NCBI GenBank assembly: GCA_015152555.1
Contig: SUTS01000001.1
Location: forward strand, 1-64,000
DNA: 64,000 nucleotides
Direction: 5' to 3'
From: Cyanobacteria bacterium SIG26
Lineage (GTDB): Bacteria; Cyanobacteriota; Vampirovibrionia; Gastranaerophilales; Gastranaerophilaceae
The notes below the pieces were generated by a model, which was not told the DNA's origin, made no database searches, and saw nothing but the letters and a program-made list of their open reading frames with translations. Shown piece by piece: positions 6,756 to 16,007 of the stretch. Each line of letters opens with the position of its first letter. Position 1 is the first letter of the stretch. A program made the translations under genes and the position numbers.

Positions 6756-8627
6756 ATGGATTTTTCTCAAATTAATGAACGTGAAAGACAATTCTATAGC
6801 CGTGATTTTTCAGAGATGAACAAATTGCTGGGCAGAATTCGCCAATGCTTAATTTCAGGAGAAAAATTATCAATTAGTGATTTAAATTTAGAAGGGATTT
6901 TGGACTTTAATCCTCAATTGACGTTTACTTATATAACTATTTTTGAAGCTTTCAAAAAACCTTTACGTTGGGGCTCTTGCAGGGCAACACTTGAAGATAC
7001 TTTAAACAGAAATATTCAACAAATCAGAAAAAACAAAAATTTTGAGACTTATAATATTGAAAATGATGAAATTTCCAGAATTTTAATTGAATACGTTATT
7101 GAAGAAACTCCAACAAGAATTGAAAATATAAAAACTTCGACTTTTTGTGCTGATAGATTTGAACCGGGGATAACGGGTTTGAAATTAAATTTTGAAGATA
7201 ATTTATTTGTATATATGCCGACAGAAGCCTGGCTTCAAAGTCAAATGTCTTTAAATGCGGCATTAAACGCAATTATTAGAAAGACGAGAATTAAAGAAGT
7301 TTCAAATATAATATCTGAACGAATTGATTATTTTAAAAAAATTGGTTATGAACTTTTTATTATTAAAAGTCGCGCGTTTATTACATACAAAAAAGAGATT
7401 TTACCTTTATATCGCGGAACGACATTGAATTCTTACACGCCAGAAAGCATTAAAGACATAGCCTTAGCAGGTGCTGATTGGATTTTAAAATACCAAAAAG
7501 ATGACGGCAGATTTTTGTATTATTATGATGCAAAAGAAGATAATTATATCGACCACGAGCATCCAAAAGCCCCAGCGGACAAGTTGTATTACAACGATTT
7601 ACGACATTGCGGAGGGATTATAACTTTAATTAGAGCATACCAATTGACTAAAGATGCCAAATATCTTGATTGCGCAAAAAAAGGTATCGATTTTATTACT
7701 ACTATTACAAAAGAGCACAATGTTGATGAAGAAATTGCAGCTTATGTTCATTACAATAGAAAAGGCAAATTAGGCGGTACCGGATTAATTTTGGTTGCAA
7801 TGATGAAATACCGTTGTGAAACAGGCGACAAAAGTTATGATGAATTTATTAAAAAGTATGTTCGTCATATTCTATCAAGGATTTGTGACTCAGGCGAAAT
7901 GCTTGGTTACTATATTCATCCACAATATCAAAAAGGGAAACCTCTGCTTAATATGACAGATGAAGAACGCAGAGCAATGTTTTCGTTCTATTATCCGGGA
8001 GAAGCCTTATTAGGTTTGGCTCTATTCGTTAATTATTTTAAAGATGATGATACATTGAGAATAAAAGTAATAGATAAATCGAAACTTGCACTAGATTGGA
8101 TTGTTGACGAACGACCAAAAATATATGCTGATTTATTTACAGCTTTACCTTCAGACAGTTGGTTAATGCAAGCAATCGAAGAATTTGCGACTGCGAAAGA
8201 TTTTCAAAAAGACAATTACATAAATTTTGTTTACAAAGATGCCCAAACAATGATGGATAAAATGTATCAAAAAGATGATTCTCCATATATAGATTACGAA
8301 GGCGGGTATTTTTATAACCACGGAGATCATTATTATCCGGATGGAGCTCGTTCTGAAGGTCTTGTATCAGCTTATTATTTAGCAAAAAAATTAGCTAACA
8401 AAGATTATGCTTCAAAACTTCTTGAAGCTTGTCGTAAAGCTGCACTTTCTCAAATGATTTTATTTAATACCGACAAAAACAATTATGCCCATAAAAACCC
8501 GGAAAAATCCAAAGGAGGAATTCGCTTTAAAGCAACCAGACAATGGGTTCGAGTAGATTCTATTCAACACGTTGCGTGTTCATATTTTAGATTATATTTT
8601 GCCGAAAAAAATATAGACGTTTTATAA
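6756..8627 (+). CDS. Large protein with alpha/alpha-barrel (six-hairpin) glycan-enzyme-like C-terminal half
   Basis: This 623-residue protein has no signal peptide. From about residue 230 it shows repeated helical hairpins with aromatic and Gly-rich turns, for example WILKYQKDDGRFLYYYDAKE and GGYFYNHGDHYYPDGARSEG. These are typical of alpha/alpha toroid folds found in glycoside hydrolases, lyases and C5-epimerase-like proteins. The N-terminal part (about 1-220) is not recognised. Catalytic residues cannot be assigned with confidence. AGAAGG precedes the ATG. The gene stands alone. It may process a polysaccharide, but that is inference. Confidence 0.7.
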   Translation: MDFSQINERERQFYSRDFSEMNKLLGRIRQCLISGEKLSISDLNLEGILDFNPQLTFTYITIFEAFKKPLRWGSCRATLEDTLNRNIQQIRKNKNFETYNIENDEISRILIEYVIEETPTRIENIKTSTFCADRFEPGITGLKLNFEDNLFVYMPTEAWLQSQMSLNAALNAIIRKTRIKEVSNIISERIDYFKKIGYELFIIKSRAFITYKKEILPLYRGTTLNSYTPESIKDIALAGADWILKYQKDDGRFLYYYDAKEDNYIDHEHPKAPADKLYYNDLRHCGGIITLIRAYQLTKDAKYLDCAKKGIDFITTITKEHNVDEEIAAYVHYNRKGKLGGTGLILVAMMKYRCETGDKSYDEFIKKYVRHILSRICDSGEMLGYYIHPQYQKGKPLLNMTDEERRAMFSFYYPGEALLGLALFVNYFKDDDTLRIKVIDKSKLALDWIVDERPKIYADLFTALPSDSWLMQAIEEFATAKDFQKDNYINFVYKDAQTMMDKMYQKDDSPYIDYEGGYFYNHGDHYYPDGARSEGLVSAYYLAKKLANKDYASKLLEACRKAALSQMILFNTDKNNYAHKNPEKSKGGIRFKATRQWVRVDSIQHVACSYFRLYFAEKNIDVL

Positions 8628-8730
8628 ATGTAACAACTTTGTAACAAAATAAACCAAAATATTAAAGTTTTCCAATCAATATGCCGTAAATAATAACAAG
8701 ATACGAAAATTATTGAAAGGAACGCTTAAA

Positions 8731-10215
8731 ATGGGAATGGCAGCATCACAAGCTAGATTATTAAGTATAACTGCTCGTCTATCTGATAACGAAATGAAGC
8801 AGCAAACACTTACATATTCAAAACAACGCCTTTCAGATAATTCTGCTCAGATTAACGATCAGTATTTAGAAGCGTTATCTAAAACAAAATATCAGGTTTT
8901 AACAGGATATAACGGTGTTGAAGCATGCTATGCCGATGTTTCATACAACAATTTAACCGGATTAAATTCCGTTGCAACCGGAGCTCAATACCTCGTGAAA
9001 GATAATTCAGGTAAAGTATTAGTGTCTAGCAAATTAGCTGAGGCATTCAAAAAAGGTAACGGTGACTTTAACAAATTTTTAGCATCTTTAGGCTTAACTC
9101 AAGCAAATATCGATGTTACAAATCCAAATGCTAAAGACCAAATTCACAACGCTTGGGATGAATACTTAGCTTCAGTAGGTCAAGGTATCAATAATTATAA
9201 CGGTTTACACCTTTTAGATTTTGGTTATCAAACATTTGGCAATAAAAATGCTGATGATATGTACAATGGTTACCCGACTTATGATGTAGCATACCAAATT
9301 CAAGGAAATGACGCTATAAGCGTGTATAAAGATAATGAAGGTTATTATACACTTCTTACAGGTATTTCTTCTGCTTATGACGAAAATGGCAATGTTTATT
9401 GTTATGTAATGTCAGGTAATAAACAAACACGACTTGAAAATGTTCACTACGACACAGAAACTAAAAAATACACATACAAGAATGATGATAACGAGGCGTA
9501 TTACACGATATCAGAAGAAGATGGTTCAAAAATATGGAAAGAATTTGATATGTTGTATGTAAATCCTAATAATACAAACCATATTAGTTCTGATAACAGA
9601 AACCATTATCGTGGCGTTGATTCAGGTGAATACGCAGATGAAGCAGGTAATACCGTTACTATAATTGAGACTTCAAAAGCACTAAACTATGAAGGAACAA
9701 CAACTGCACAACGTGAATTATATGACTATGCTGTAGCAATTACAGAAGCTTATTATAACAATAACAACAGAACAACCACTTACGATGCTCAACAAGTCGG
9801 TTATTACAAAAATATTTTCAATCAAATGGCTACTTGCGGATTTATAACTGCAGAAGAAGCATTCAAATTAACACCGGAAGATGCTAACACAAAACTAAAA
9901 GACGCAAATTGGTTTGTAAGCCAACTAAAAGCAGGCAAATTAACATTATCTTACTATTCAACTGCCGATAAAGCATTCAAGGGTACTACATTAGACAGTG
10001 ATGCTTCTATTGTTGAAAAAGAAGATAAATCAGCAATCGCAATTGCTGAACAAGAATACAACAGCAAAATGGATAAAATTGAACATCAAGATAAACAATT
10101 TGATTTAGAATTAAACAGACTTGAATCAGAACATAATGCACTTCAAACAGAATATGATTCAGTTAAAAAAGTAATTTCTAAAAACGTTTCTAATTCGTTT
10201 AAAACATTTACATAA
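8731..10215 (+). CDS. Large protein of unknown function with MGMAASQARLL N-terminus
   Basis: This 494-residue protein starts MGMAASQARLLSITARLSDN and is rich in Asn, Tyr and Thr. Its N-terminus (about 1-60) is a long amphipathic helix, and the last 75 residues form a charged coiled coil ending SFKTFT. The ends-helical, middle-variable layout recalls secreted filament or flagellin-like subunits, but no flagellin motif is present and there is no Sec signal. The frame opens at a TTG at 8713, but AAAGGA sits ten bases before the ATG at 8731. It has its own terminator. I believe proteins of this type recur in Gastranaerophilales genomes, but could not check. Confidence 0.75.
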   Translation: MGMAASQARLLSITARLSDNEMKQQTLTYSKQRLSDNSAQINDQYLEALSKTKYQVLTGYNGVEACYADVSYNNLTGLNSVATGAQYLVKDNSGKVLVSSKLAEAFKKGNGDFNKFLASLGLTQANIDVTNPNAKDQIHNAWDEYLASVGQGINNYNGLHLLDFGYQTFGNKNADDMYNGYPTYDVAYQIQGNDAISVYKDNEGYYTLLTGISSAYDENGNVYCYVMSGNKQTRLENVHYDTETKKYTYKNDDNEAYYTISEEDGSKIWKEFDMLYVNPNNTNHISSDNRNHYRGVDSGEYADEAGNTVTIIETSKALNYEGTTTAQRELYDYAVAITEAYYNNNNRTTTYDAQQVGYYKNIFNQMATCGFITAEEAFKLTPEDANTKLKDANWFVSQLKAGKLTLSYYSTADKAFKGTTLDSDASIVEKEDKSAIAIAEQEYNSKMDKIEHQDKQFDLELNRLESEHNALQTEYDSVKKVISKNVSNSFKTFT

Positions 10216-10260
10216 TAACTTATTTTTATTTTCCCCTACAAATTTTCGTAACTTTTCCCT

Positions 10261-10290
10261 GCCACTTAATTCCCAAGTGGTATTTTTTTT
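10261..10290 (+). terminator. Intrinsic terminator after the 494-residue protein gene
   Basis: CCACTT (10262-10267) pairs with AAGTGG (10275-10280) and is followed by TATTTTTTTT. It lies about 45 bases past the stop. The convergent PHP gene ends directly after it. Confidence 0.75.
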
Positions 10291-10291
10291 G

Positions 10292-10918
10292 TTAAAAGTC
10301 TTTTGAGTGACAGTCTGTCCCGCCGGTTTTGATTAGATTATATTTATCCGCAATTTTTTCAACACAATCCGGCGATGAAAATTTTATATATTTTCTCCAC
10401 CTTGGATAAGGATAATAAACTTCAACACCATCCAGTCCAAGTGTTACTAAAGTTTTAATAAAATGATCAAGACTAATTGCCCAACAGCAACAAGGATGAG
10501 CTAAAACCGCTATACCGCCTGCATTATGTATTGCATTTATCAATTCCGGCAATTTCCTGTTTGAAAAAAGCCTGACAATATCTGCAGTAGTTTCTCTTTT
10601 AGATTTTGCACAAAACTTTAACAGTTCTTTATTATTCACATCAATTCCATAAGCCAACAAATGCAAAAAAATACCTTTATACCATACATCAAATTCTATC
10701 GCAGGTATTGCAGAAGAATTCGGGTTTTCAATATGACCTTGCAAAGTATTATGATCTGAAATAGCATAATACTGAATTCCATTTTTAGCGGCATTTTCTT
10801 CAATTTCTTGAAAACTGGCCACACCGTCAGAATATAGTGAGTGAATATGTAAATTTACTCTTTTTTGCTCATAATCTTCTTTTTTAAATGTTTTAATTAA
10901 TTCTTTGTAATTTTTCAT
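10292..10918 (-). CDS. PHP-domain phosphoesterase
   Basis: This is a metal-dependent phosphoesterase of the PHP family (related to TrpH/RNase AM proteins, which act on nucleoside bisphosphates or short RNA 5' ends). The PHP metal motifs are in order: HIHSLYSDG (His-x-His near residues 24-26), SDHNT, a conserved AHP segment and GTDCH near the C-terminus. The frame opens at 10,978, which would overlap the start of the divergent gene at 10,971; the ATG at 10,918 is more sensible and gives 208 residues. That is short for the TrpH group (about 280), so the exact substrate is open. Confidence 0.82.
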   Translation of the reverse strand: MKNYKELIKTFKKEDYEQKRVNLHIHSLYSDGVASFQEIEENAAKNGIQYYAISDHNTLQGHIENPNSSAIPAIEFDVWYKGIFLHLLAYGIDVNNKELLKFCAKSKRETTADIVRLFSNRKLPELINAIHNAGGIAVLAHPCCCWAISLDHFIKTLVTLGLDGVEVYYPYPRWRKYIKFSSPDCVEKIADKYNLIKTGGTDCHSKDF

Positions 10919-10970
10919 TGTTTTTCTAAATATATTTGTAATAGAATTATTATACAACGAAGGAGGGTGT

Positions 10971-11915
10971 ATGTCCAAATATGTGATTAAAAATAGTATA
11001 TGGTTTGTGTTAGCTGAATCTATAAGGATTTATTTTTCTAACATAGATAAATTTTTTATTTACATGCTTTTTCCTGTGTTTGGACAAATTATCGGTATAA
11101 TTTTAACATTTGCACTTTCTTTGGGTTTTGCTCCAAAAATTATCGAAAGAGTTGAAAGCCCATCTATGGCATTGTTGTTTGTTCTATTATTAGCACTGCC
11201 CGGATTATTAATTTTTATGAAAGCTTTTTGGGATTATATGGTGGCTTATGTCGCACTAAACTCAATGACAGAAGGGGCAATTACAACAGGTAAAGTTTAT
11301 GATTTTCAATCACATAATGAAGTTGCTACACGCAGAATTTGGGCATATATTTGGCTATTATTGATCGTTGGAGCCTTAAGTGCGCTCGCATCTAATATAT
11401 TATTAATTGTTCCGGGATTTATTATTTGGATTTATTTTATTTTAGTATTTCAAATTTTCACATTTGAACCGGAATTAACTGCCGTCGAATGTTTTAAAAG
11501 AAGTTTTAATCTTATAAAAGGGCATTGGTTTAGAACCATAATATTACTTGGTATACTATGGTTCTTTTCTATATATATAATAACTATAGGCGTTTCAGTT
11601 GTTTTTGATTATTTAGATTTGACAGATAAAATATGCACTTTGTTTAATTATTTTACCAATACTATCCCTTTAGACGGTATAAATAGTCATCTTGTACATT
11701 TTCATCAACAAATTATTACACCTCGTATGATTTCAGAAACCATATTTTATTCTGTTTTATCTGCAATTGTTATGGGACTGACATTACCAATACGTAGCAT
11801 ATCATGGTCGTTATGGTATATGAATTTGAATAATTTGTTGGCTAATAAATCAAATAATTCTGATAAGAAAAATAAAAAAAACAACAAAAGAAATAAAAAT
11901 GAATATGAGGAATAA
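10971..11915 (+). CDS. Multi-pass membrane protein
   Basis: A 314-residue integral membrane protein with about six hydrophobic segments (roughly residues 25-50, 58-85, 118-160, 180-205 and 255-285) and a very Lys/Asn-rich cytoplasmic tail after residue 295. The segment FEPELTAVECFKRSFNLIKG before a hydrophobic stretch recalls the membrane domain shared by DUF975 and glycerophosphodiester phosphodiesterase membrane-domain proteins; this is a weak resemblance. AAGGAGGG lies four bases before the ATG. The next gene starts five bases after its stop, so it heads an operon with a zinc-ribbon protein and rph. Confidence 0.75.
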   Translation: MSKYVIKNSIWFVLAESIRIYFSNIDKFFIYMLFPVFGQIIGIILTFALSLGFAPKIIERVESPSMALLFVLLLALPGLLIFMKAFWDYMVAYVALNSMTEGAITTGKVYDFQSHNEVATRRIWAYIWLLLIVGALSALASNILLIVPGFIIWIYFILVFQIFTFEPELTAVECFKRSFNLIKGHWFRTIILLGILWFFSIYIITIGVSVVFDYLDLTDKICTLFNYFTNTIPLDGINSHLVHFHQQIITPRMISETIFYSVLSAIVMGLTLPIRSISWSLWYMNLNNLLANKSNNSDKKNKKNNKRNKNEYEE

Positions 11916-11920
11916 TATAA

Positions 11921-12145
11921 ATGTTTGTCTGCAAAAACTGTAAATCTGTTGATAAATTTGAATTGATGTTTTCTCCGGATTACACTGGTGATAAAAATTT
12001 TTCACAGATTTACAACGACAAAGGTGAGATTGAAATAACTGTTGATGGTTATGTATTTGTGCCGGATTTACAGTTTATGAATGAACACGCTGTATGTCGT
12101 TATTGCGGACAAATTTACATGTGGGATTATGAACAGCAAAAATAA
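11921..12145 (+). CDS. Small zinc-ribbon protein
   Basis: The 74-residue product has two CxxC pairs, CKNC at residues 4-7 and CRYC near 59-62, which together would bind one zinc ion. The stretch between them is acidic and beta-rich. I do not recognise a named family. It lies five bases after the membrane protein gene and 15 bases before rph, so it is an operon member. Confidence 0.75.
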   Translation: MFVCKNCKSVDKFELMFSPDYTGDKNFSQIYNDKGEIEITVDGYVFVPDLQFMNEHAVCRYCGQIYMWDYEQQK

Positions 12146-12160
12146 ATTTAGGAGACAAAT

Positions 12161-12856
12161 ATGAGAATTGAAAATCGAAAAAATGATGAAACCAGAGAAA
12201 TTAAATTTACAAGAAATTATACAAAACACGCATTAGGTTCTGTTTTGGTCGAGTTTGGGGATACAAAAGTTATAACAACAGCTTCCGTTGAATCCGGTAA
12301 GCCCAAATGGATGGATAAAGAAGATTTAAGAGGTTGGCTAACAGCAGAATACTCTTTACTTCCTTCATCTACATCAACAAGATGCCAAAGAGAAAGAACA
12401 AAAATATCCGGCCGAACTCAAGAAATTCAACGTTTAATTGGCAGAAGCTTACGCGCTTGCGTAGATTTAAAAAAAATGCCTGATTTAACTATTACAATTG
12501 ACGCTGATGTAATTCAAGCCGATGGTGGAACTCGAACTGCAAGTATTTGTGGAGGGTTTGTTGCGCTTTCAGACGCTATTGATAAACTTATTGCACAAGG
12601 GCTATTAAAAGAAAACCCTATTATTGAACCTGTTGCCGCAATATCTGCAGGGATTATTGATGGTGAAGTAAGATTGGATTTGAATTACGCAGAAGATTCT
12701 GCGGCTCAAGTTGATTCTAATATTGTATTAACAAAAAGCGGTAAAATAATAGAATTCCAAACAACTGCAGAAGGCAAACCTTATGAATATAACCAAATGT
12801 TGGAAATATTTGAGGTCGCCCAAAAAGGTATTTCTGAAATAATTGCAAAATATTAA
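12161..12856 (+). CDS. rph: Ribonuclease PH
   Basis: This phosphorolytic 3'-5' exoribonuclease trims tRNA precursors and degrades structured RNA as a hexamer. The 231-residue length is normal. Family stretches are clear: TRNYTKHALGSVLVEFGDTK near residue 18, RGWLTAEYSLLPSST near 56, GRTQEIQRLIGRSLRA near 87 (phosphate-binding Arg) and DADVIQADGGTRTASI near 113 (metal-binding acidic residues). AGGAGA precedes the ATG. It is third in the operon starting at 10,971. Confidence 0.96.
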   Translation: MRIENRKNDETREIKFTRNYTKHALGSVLVEFGDTKVITTASVESGKPKWMDKEDLRGWLTAEYSLLPSSTSTRCQRERTKISGRTQEIQRLIGRSLRACVDLKKMPDLTITIDADVIQADGGTRTASICGGFVALSDAIDKLIAQGLLKENPIIEPVAAISAGIIDGEVRLDLNYAEDSAAQVDSNIVLTKSGKIIEFQTTAEGKPYEYNQMLEIFEVAQKGISEIIAKY

Positions 12857-12877
12857 ATTTTGGGCTACACTTTTAAT

Positions 12878-13225
12878 ATGCAAAAGAATGGATTGTGTTT
12901 ATTTTTGACGATTATGTTATTGAGCTTTACAGGTGTAACAATTGCAAAAAAAGCTCCGGAATCTGCTGTTTCAACTCAAGGTTATGAGACTTTATCAGAA
13001 CAAGATTTTGTAAATTCTCAGCCTTCAAAAGTTGATAAAAATGAACAAAAAGAGGCTAAAAATCGTTTAAAAAAGCAAATGAAGTTAAATAAGAAAATAA
13101 AAAAATATGAGTTACAAAAATCAAAAGCTCAAAAAGAGATAAAATATTTAGAAAAAAGGTTAGAGATACAGAAGATGAAGTTGGAGGTCTTAGCTCCAAA
13201 TTCAATGAAAGGAGAAAAAGAATGA
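12878..13225 (+). CDS. Small exported protein with Lys-rich coiled coil
   Basis: This 115-residue protein has a hydrophobic N-terminal segment (MQKNGLCLFLTIMLLSFTGV) that looks like a signal peptide or lipoprotein-like signal with cleavage near IAKKA. A charged helical region rich in Lys and Glu (about residues 55-110) likely forms a coiled coil. The frame opens at a TTG at 12,860, but the ATG at 12,878 starts the signal sequence properly. It overlaps the next gene by four bases (ATGA), so the two are translationally coupled and may act together. Function unknown. Confidence 0.7.
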   Translation: MQKNGLCLFLTIMLLSFTGVTIAKKAPESAVSTQGYETLSEQDFVNSQPSKVDKNEQKEAKNRLKKQMKLNKKIKKYELQKSKAQKEIKYLEKRLEIQKMKLEVLAPNSMKGEKE

Positions 13226-13533
13226 AAAAACTATTAGTATCATTATTGGCAGTATCAGTATTTTCTATTGGTTCAGCAGCGATGGCAGGGCCATTGTCTG
13301 ACGCACTAAATAAAGCTTCAAGTGCGGTTTCAAAGCAAGAACAAGCTATGACTAAAGCTCAAAAAGATGCAGCGGCTAAACAAAAAGCAAGAGAAGCTGA
13401 AATCGCTAAACAAAAAAAAGAATGGCAAGCTCAACAAGATAAAGCAAAAAAAGATGCAGCGGCTAAACAAAAAGCAAGAGAAAAAGAATTGCAAAAGAAA
13501 AAAGATGCTTGGAATACTTTATTAGGTAAATAA
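13222..13533 (+). CDS. Small exported Lys/Ala-rich repeat protein
   Basis: The 103-residue product has a clean signal peptide (MKKLLVSLLAVSVFSIGSAA, cleavage after AMA). The mature part is an almost continuous charged helix with an internal duplication: KDAAAKQKAREAEIAKQKKEW and KDAAAKQKAREKELQKKKDAW lie about 33 residues apart. Such helices occur in periplasmic or outer-membrane-associated proteins, but the function is not known. GGAGAAA precedes the ATG, which overlaps the preceding gene's stop. A strong terminator follows. Confidence 0.75.
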   Translation: MKKLLVSLLAVSVFSIGSAAMAGPLSDALNKASSAVSKQEQAMTKAQKDAAAKQKAREAEIAKQKKEWQAQQDKAKKDAAAKQKAREKELQKKKDAWNTLLGK

Positions 13534-13546
13534 TTAATTAGGTAAT

Positions 13547-13585
13547 TAAAAGGCGGGAATTTTTATAAAAATTCCCGCCTTTTAT
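13547..13585 (+). terminator. Strong intrinsic terminator
   Basis: A perfect inverted repeat of about 17 bp with AAAAGGCGGGAATTTTT as the left arm, ending in CCGCCTTTT. It closes the operon starting at 10,971 or at 12,878. The T-rich and A-rich flanks would let it work in both directions. Confidence 0.9.
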
Positions 13586-13586
13586 A

Positions 13587-13615
13587 TTGCTATGAAAATA
13601 TATCTATGATAATAT
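13587..13615 (+). promoter_or_regulatory. Promoter of the acetolactate synthase gene
   Basis: TTGCTA (13587-13592), a 17-base spacer and TAATAT (13610-13615). The start would be near 13622, about 25 bases before the ATG at 13,648. Confidence 0.55.
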
Positions 13616-13647
13616 TAGAAAGGTCAGACAAGGGAATACACTAACTA

Positions 13648-15285
13648 ATGTTGATAGGTAGCAAAGAAAAAACCATGAAAGGTTCTAAAGTTCTTTTTGA
13701 AACTCTCAAATCTTTGGGCGTTGATACTGTTTTTGGCTATCCTGGAGGGATTGTTTTAGATGTGTATGATGAATTTTATAACCAGTCTGATATCAAGCAT
13801 GTTTTAGTACGACATGAACAATCTGCCGTGCATGCTGCAGAAGGGTATTATAGAGCTACAGGTAAGTGCGGGGTTGTACTTGTTACATCCGGCCCTGGGG
13901 CAACAAATACTATAACAGGAATTGCAAATGCATATTTAGACGGTAGCCCTATATTAGTTTTGTCTGGGCAGGTCTTAAAAAATTTATTAGGGAAAGATTC
14001 TTTCCAAGAAGCAAATATTTGCGATATGACCCGAACTTGCACAAAAGCAACATATCAGATAACTTCAGCCTCAGACATTCAATCAATTTTGTCAGAGGCT
14101 ATGAGTATTGCCATGTCAGGCAAAAAAGGACCAGTTGTCGTTGATATAGTTAAAGATGTTTTTTCAGAGTCCGCTAAATCTATTAACGATTTTACTTTGG
14201 CTGAGATTCAAGGCCCAAGAGTATTAGAATCCTCAATTGGTGCTGTTTTTGATAGAATTTGCAATGCAACTAAACCCGTAATTGTTTGTGGCGGTGGTGT
14301 AATTCAATCAAAAGCGGAAGACAAATTATTAGAATTTGCAAATAAAACATCTATTCCTGTTGTTGATACTATGATGGGATTAGGTGCATATTCTCAGGAT
14401 AATCAAAATTATCTTGGTATGATAGGAATTTTCGGAGATAAATCAGCTAATCAATTATTGATAGACTCTGATTTAATTATATCTTTAGGCGCACGATTTA
14501 ATGATAGAATCACTTGTATGTTTAAAGAGGTTAATCTTTCTAAAAAATTCATTCAGATTGATATAAATCCAAATGAAATTTCTCGAAATATTGTTGCTTC
14601 TGATTATATAATCGGAGACATAAAAGAAGTTTTAAATCGTTTAAATTCACGATTAATAACAACTCCAATTAAATTTGATAATTGGTCAAATGAGGCTTGT
14701 TTATTAAAACAAATGAATATAAAACGCACAAAAACCTCAAATATGCTCCATTCATTTGAGGTAATACAAAAAATTGATGAATATACAAAAAATAAAAATG
14801 TATTATTTACGTCCGAAGTCGGTCAACATCAATTGTGGGCCGTTCAGAATCTAACGCTAAATAATAAAAGACGAATTTTTGTATCAGGAGGCTCCGGAAC
14901 TATGGGATTTGGATTCCCTGCAGCAATTGGCGCATCAATTGGTCGTCCGGAAACTTCTATTGTTTGTATTGCAGGTGACGGTTCATTCCAAATGGGAATT
15001 CATGAATTAGCAACTTGCGTTGAAAATAATCTTGATGTAAAGATTATGATTTTAAATAACGGATATTTAGGTATGGTAAGGCAGTTACAACAAAAAATGT
15101 GTAACGGTCGCTATTCTGAAACTAAAATATCTAATCCTGACTTTTTAATGTTAGCAAAAAGTTATGATATTGAAGCTTGCAGAGTTACATCTATTGATGA
15201 AATAGATTTGGCTCTTAATAAAGCTTTTGAGGCAAAAGGACCGTTTTTAATAGATTTTGTAATCGAACCGGTCGAAGTTTTATAA
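13648..15285 (+). CDS. ilvB: Acetolactate synthase large subunit
   Basis: This ThDP enzyme condenses two pyruvates, or pyruvate with 2-oxobutyrate, in branched-chain amino acid synthesis. The 545-residue length fits. Visible motifs are FGYPGGIVLDVYD near residue 29, catalytic Glu57 in RHEQSAVHAAEGYYRATG, GPGATNT near 87 and the ThDP/Mg motif from GDGSFQ (about 443) to ILNNGYLGMVRQ. Some usually fixed positions differ (GQVLKNLLGKDSFQE, CTKATYQI), so it is a divergent member. No ilvN/ilvH regulatory subunit or other ilv gene is adjacent. The ATG at 13,675 is an alternative start. Confidence 0.88.
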   Translation: MLIGSKEKTMKGSKVLFETLKSLGVDTVFGYPGGIVLDVYDEFYNQSDIKHVLVRHEQSAVHAAEGYYRATGKCGVVLVTSGPGATNTITGIANAYLDGSPILVLSGQVLKNLLGKDSFQEANICDMTRTCTKATYQITSASDIQSILSEAMSIAMSGKKGPVVVDIVKDVFSESAKSINDFTLAEIQGPRVLESSIGAVFDRICNATKPVIVCGGGVIQSKAEDKLLEFANKTSIPVVDTMMGLGAYSQDNQNYLGMIGIFGDKSANQLLIDSDLIISLGARFNDRITCMFKEVNLSKKFIQIDINPNEISRNIVASDYIIGDIKEVLNRLNSRLITTPIKFDNWSNEACLLKQMNIKRTKTSNMLHSFEVIQKIDEYTKNKNVLFTSEVGQHQLWAVQNLTLNNKRRIFVSGGSGTMGFGFPAAIGASIGRPETSIVCIAGDGSFQMGIHELATCVENNLDVKIMILNNGYLGMVRQLQQKMCNGRYSETKISNPDFLMLAKSYDIEACRVTSIDEIDLALNKAFEAKGPFLIDFVIEPVEVL

Positions 15286-15359
15286 ATTTGCCCTACAAAT
15301 ATTATATGTGGATAACCACCCCTAGTTTTATAGAGAATTAAGAGGCTTGAACAATAAAT

Positions 15360-15536
15360 ATGAATAAATCTAAGATAAAGGAGATTAAGGTATTTTACTC
15401 CCAAAAAAACAAAAATAATAGCACCCCGGTTTCGTCAACAAATTTAAAAACGGATATTGAAAAACCTATCAAAACAACATTTTTCAATTCGGTTGCAAGT
15501 AAATTAAAAATAAATAATCACACTAGCAAAAAATAA
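15360..15536 (+). CDS. Possible small protein, 58 residues
   Basis: An open frame beginning MNKSKIKEIKVFYSQKNKN, rich in Lys, Asn, Ser and Thr, ending in TSKK. AAGAGG lies about 12 bases before the ATG, which is a weak site. It shows no recognisable domain. It fills most of the 300-base gap after ilvB, which otherwise shows nothing else of note. It could be a lineage-specific small gene or chance. Confidence 0.35.
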   Translation: MNKSKIKEIKVFYSQKNKNNSTPVSSTNLKTDIEKPIKTTFFNSVASKLKINNHTSKK

Positions 15537-15582
15537 AATTTTCAGGTTTTCTAGTTAACATATAATAACTTGGAAACTCAAC

Positions 15583-15963
15583 ATGAATATAGCTCAAACA
15601 TTTACCAAAACAATTACTCTGCCAACTAATGGTGTTTTTAGATGTATGACTTGCACAATTCCTCAAAAAGGTTCAGAAACATATTATTCTGATGCAAAGG
15701 ATGTACTAAAAACAATTGATAACGTTCTTCAAACGTCCGAAAAAACAATAAACGAATTTGGCTCCAAAAAAGATCCTCTAAGTACATTATTTGCTGTCAT
15801 CGGGACAGGTAGATTATTGGAAGCCAAAAACCCTAAATTATTAGAATTAAAAAAACTATATTTTAACAATGACTCAGCATACAACAATGAAAGTGCTATA
15901 AAAAAAGCCATAAATGCAGTCGGCGAAAAACTTGATTTAATGATAGACGTAACTGTTCAATAA
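15583..15963 (+). CDS. Hypothetical 126-residue protein
   Basis: I do not recognise this product. It is soluble and mostly helical, with a CMTC pair at residues 21-24. TATAAT at 15,561-15,566 could be its -10 box, with the start about 20 bases before the ATG; GGAA provides only a weak ribosome binding site. A hairpin terminator follows directly after the stop. It is a single gene between ilvB and the convergent oad operon. Confidence 0.6.
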   Translation: MNIAQTFTKTITLPTNGVFRCMTCTIPQKGSETYYSDAKDVLKTIDNVLQTSEKTINEFGSKKDPLSTLFAVIGTGRLLEAKNPKLLELKKLYFNNDSAYNNESAIKKAINAVGEKLDLMIDVTVQ

Positions 15964-15989
15964 AAAAGCTCCTCTAATGAGGAGCTTTT
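15964..15989. terminator. Bidirectional terminator between converging genes
   Basis: AAAAGCTCCTC (15964-15974) pairs with GAGGAGCTTTT (15979-15989), loop TAAT. A-rich and T-rich flanks on the two sides let it stop both the 126-residue protein gene and the oad operon. Confidence 0.85.
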
Positions 15990-16007
15990 AATTATTTGTA
16001 TATTTAA

